Shown: positions 5,321 through 5,390 of the stretch, piece by piece
Position numbering within the stretch: position 1 is the stretch's first letter
Layout: the number at the start of each line of letters is the position of its first letter
Assembly: GCA_020829485.1 (NCBI GenBank)
Contig: JAIVFU010000282.1
Location: forward strand, 1 to 5,390
Direction of reading: 5' to 3'
Source of the DNA: Nostoc sp. CHAB 5834
Lineage (GTDB): Bacteria > Cyanobacteriota > Cyanobacteriia > Cyanobacteriales > Nostocaceae
Length of the DNA: 5,390 nucleotides
Made by a program: the position numbers and the translations under genes
The notes under the pieces: model-generated
What the model was told of the DNA's origin: nothing
What the model saw: only the letters and a program-made list of their open reading frames with translations
The model's database searches: none

Positions 5321-5390
5321 TAGTACAAAATAACTAGTTTTTCAGAGAAAGGAGATAGCTAAAAAAATAATTGCCTCCATTAACTAAGTA

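Noticed and set aside
5348..5390. AAAGGAG as the ribosome site of a gene leaving the window
   Set aside because: No ATG or GTG lies at suitable spacing, and in-frame stops follow.

Overview
The window looks like a filamentous, probably Nostocales-type, cyanobacterium. It has five GCGATCGC (HIP1) octamers (166-173, 378-385, 3902-3909, 4083-4090, 5078-5085). Several gaps between genes hold runs of degenerate 7-bp repeats of the STRR kind that are common in Nostoc and Anabaena. Base composition is AT-rich, and the repeat wording (for example the ACTCAGC and TCGAAAG heptamers and a GGGCTAAACGCCC hairpin) fits that group.

Left half (1-3043, all minus strand): the front of a contractile injection system / phage-tail-like locus. 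Transcription runs right to left: tail sheath (3043-1325), inner tube of the gp19 family (1215-688), then a CxxC protein resembling the N-terminal half of the T4-type baseplate (PF12322-like) family (524-111). The sheath and tube are intact and have Shine-Dalgarno sequences. The third gene ends early, and the 110 bases after its stop look like its decayed continuation in shifting frames. In multicellular cyanobacteria such clusters encode chromosomal, thylakoid-anchored injection systems. No capsid, terminase or lysis gene is visible here, so a domesticated injection system is favoured over a prophage, although the cluster is cut by the window edge.

Middle (3044-3938): about 900 bases without a convincing gene. 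It holds heptamer repeats, a 109-bp element with 11-bp perfect inverted ends that looks like a MITE, an AT-rich tract, and a HIP1-containing palindrome. The sheath promoter must lie here if the sheath is the first gene of its operon, but no confident promoter could be read.

Right part (3939-5390): two gene remnants meeting back to back. On the minus strand is the C-terminal part of a cyanobacterial protein family recognised only by its conserved sequence. On the plus strand is the catalytic C-terminal segment of a Tn3-family transposase. Both appear to lose their 5' ends at the same place (about 4420-4435), which points to a rearrangement junction. The transposase is also cut at its 3' end. 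The last 110 bases hold a perfect 19-bp palindrome and another copy of the MITE-like end motif.

Overall, an intact sheath and tube pair sits at the edge of a region shaped by transposition and repeat expansion. No wholly new system is proven; the points most worth following are the shared truncation junction, the MITE-like element, the sheath's helical insert, and the apparent decay of the third injection-system gene.
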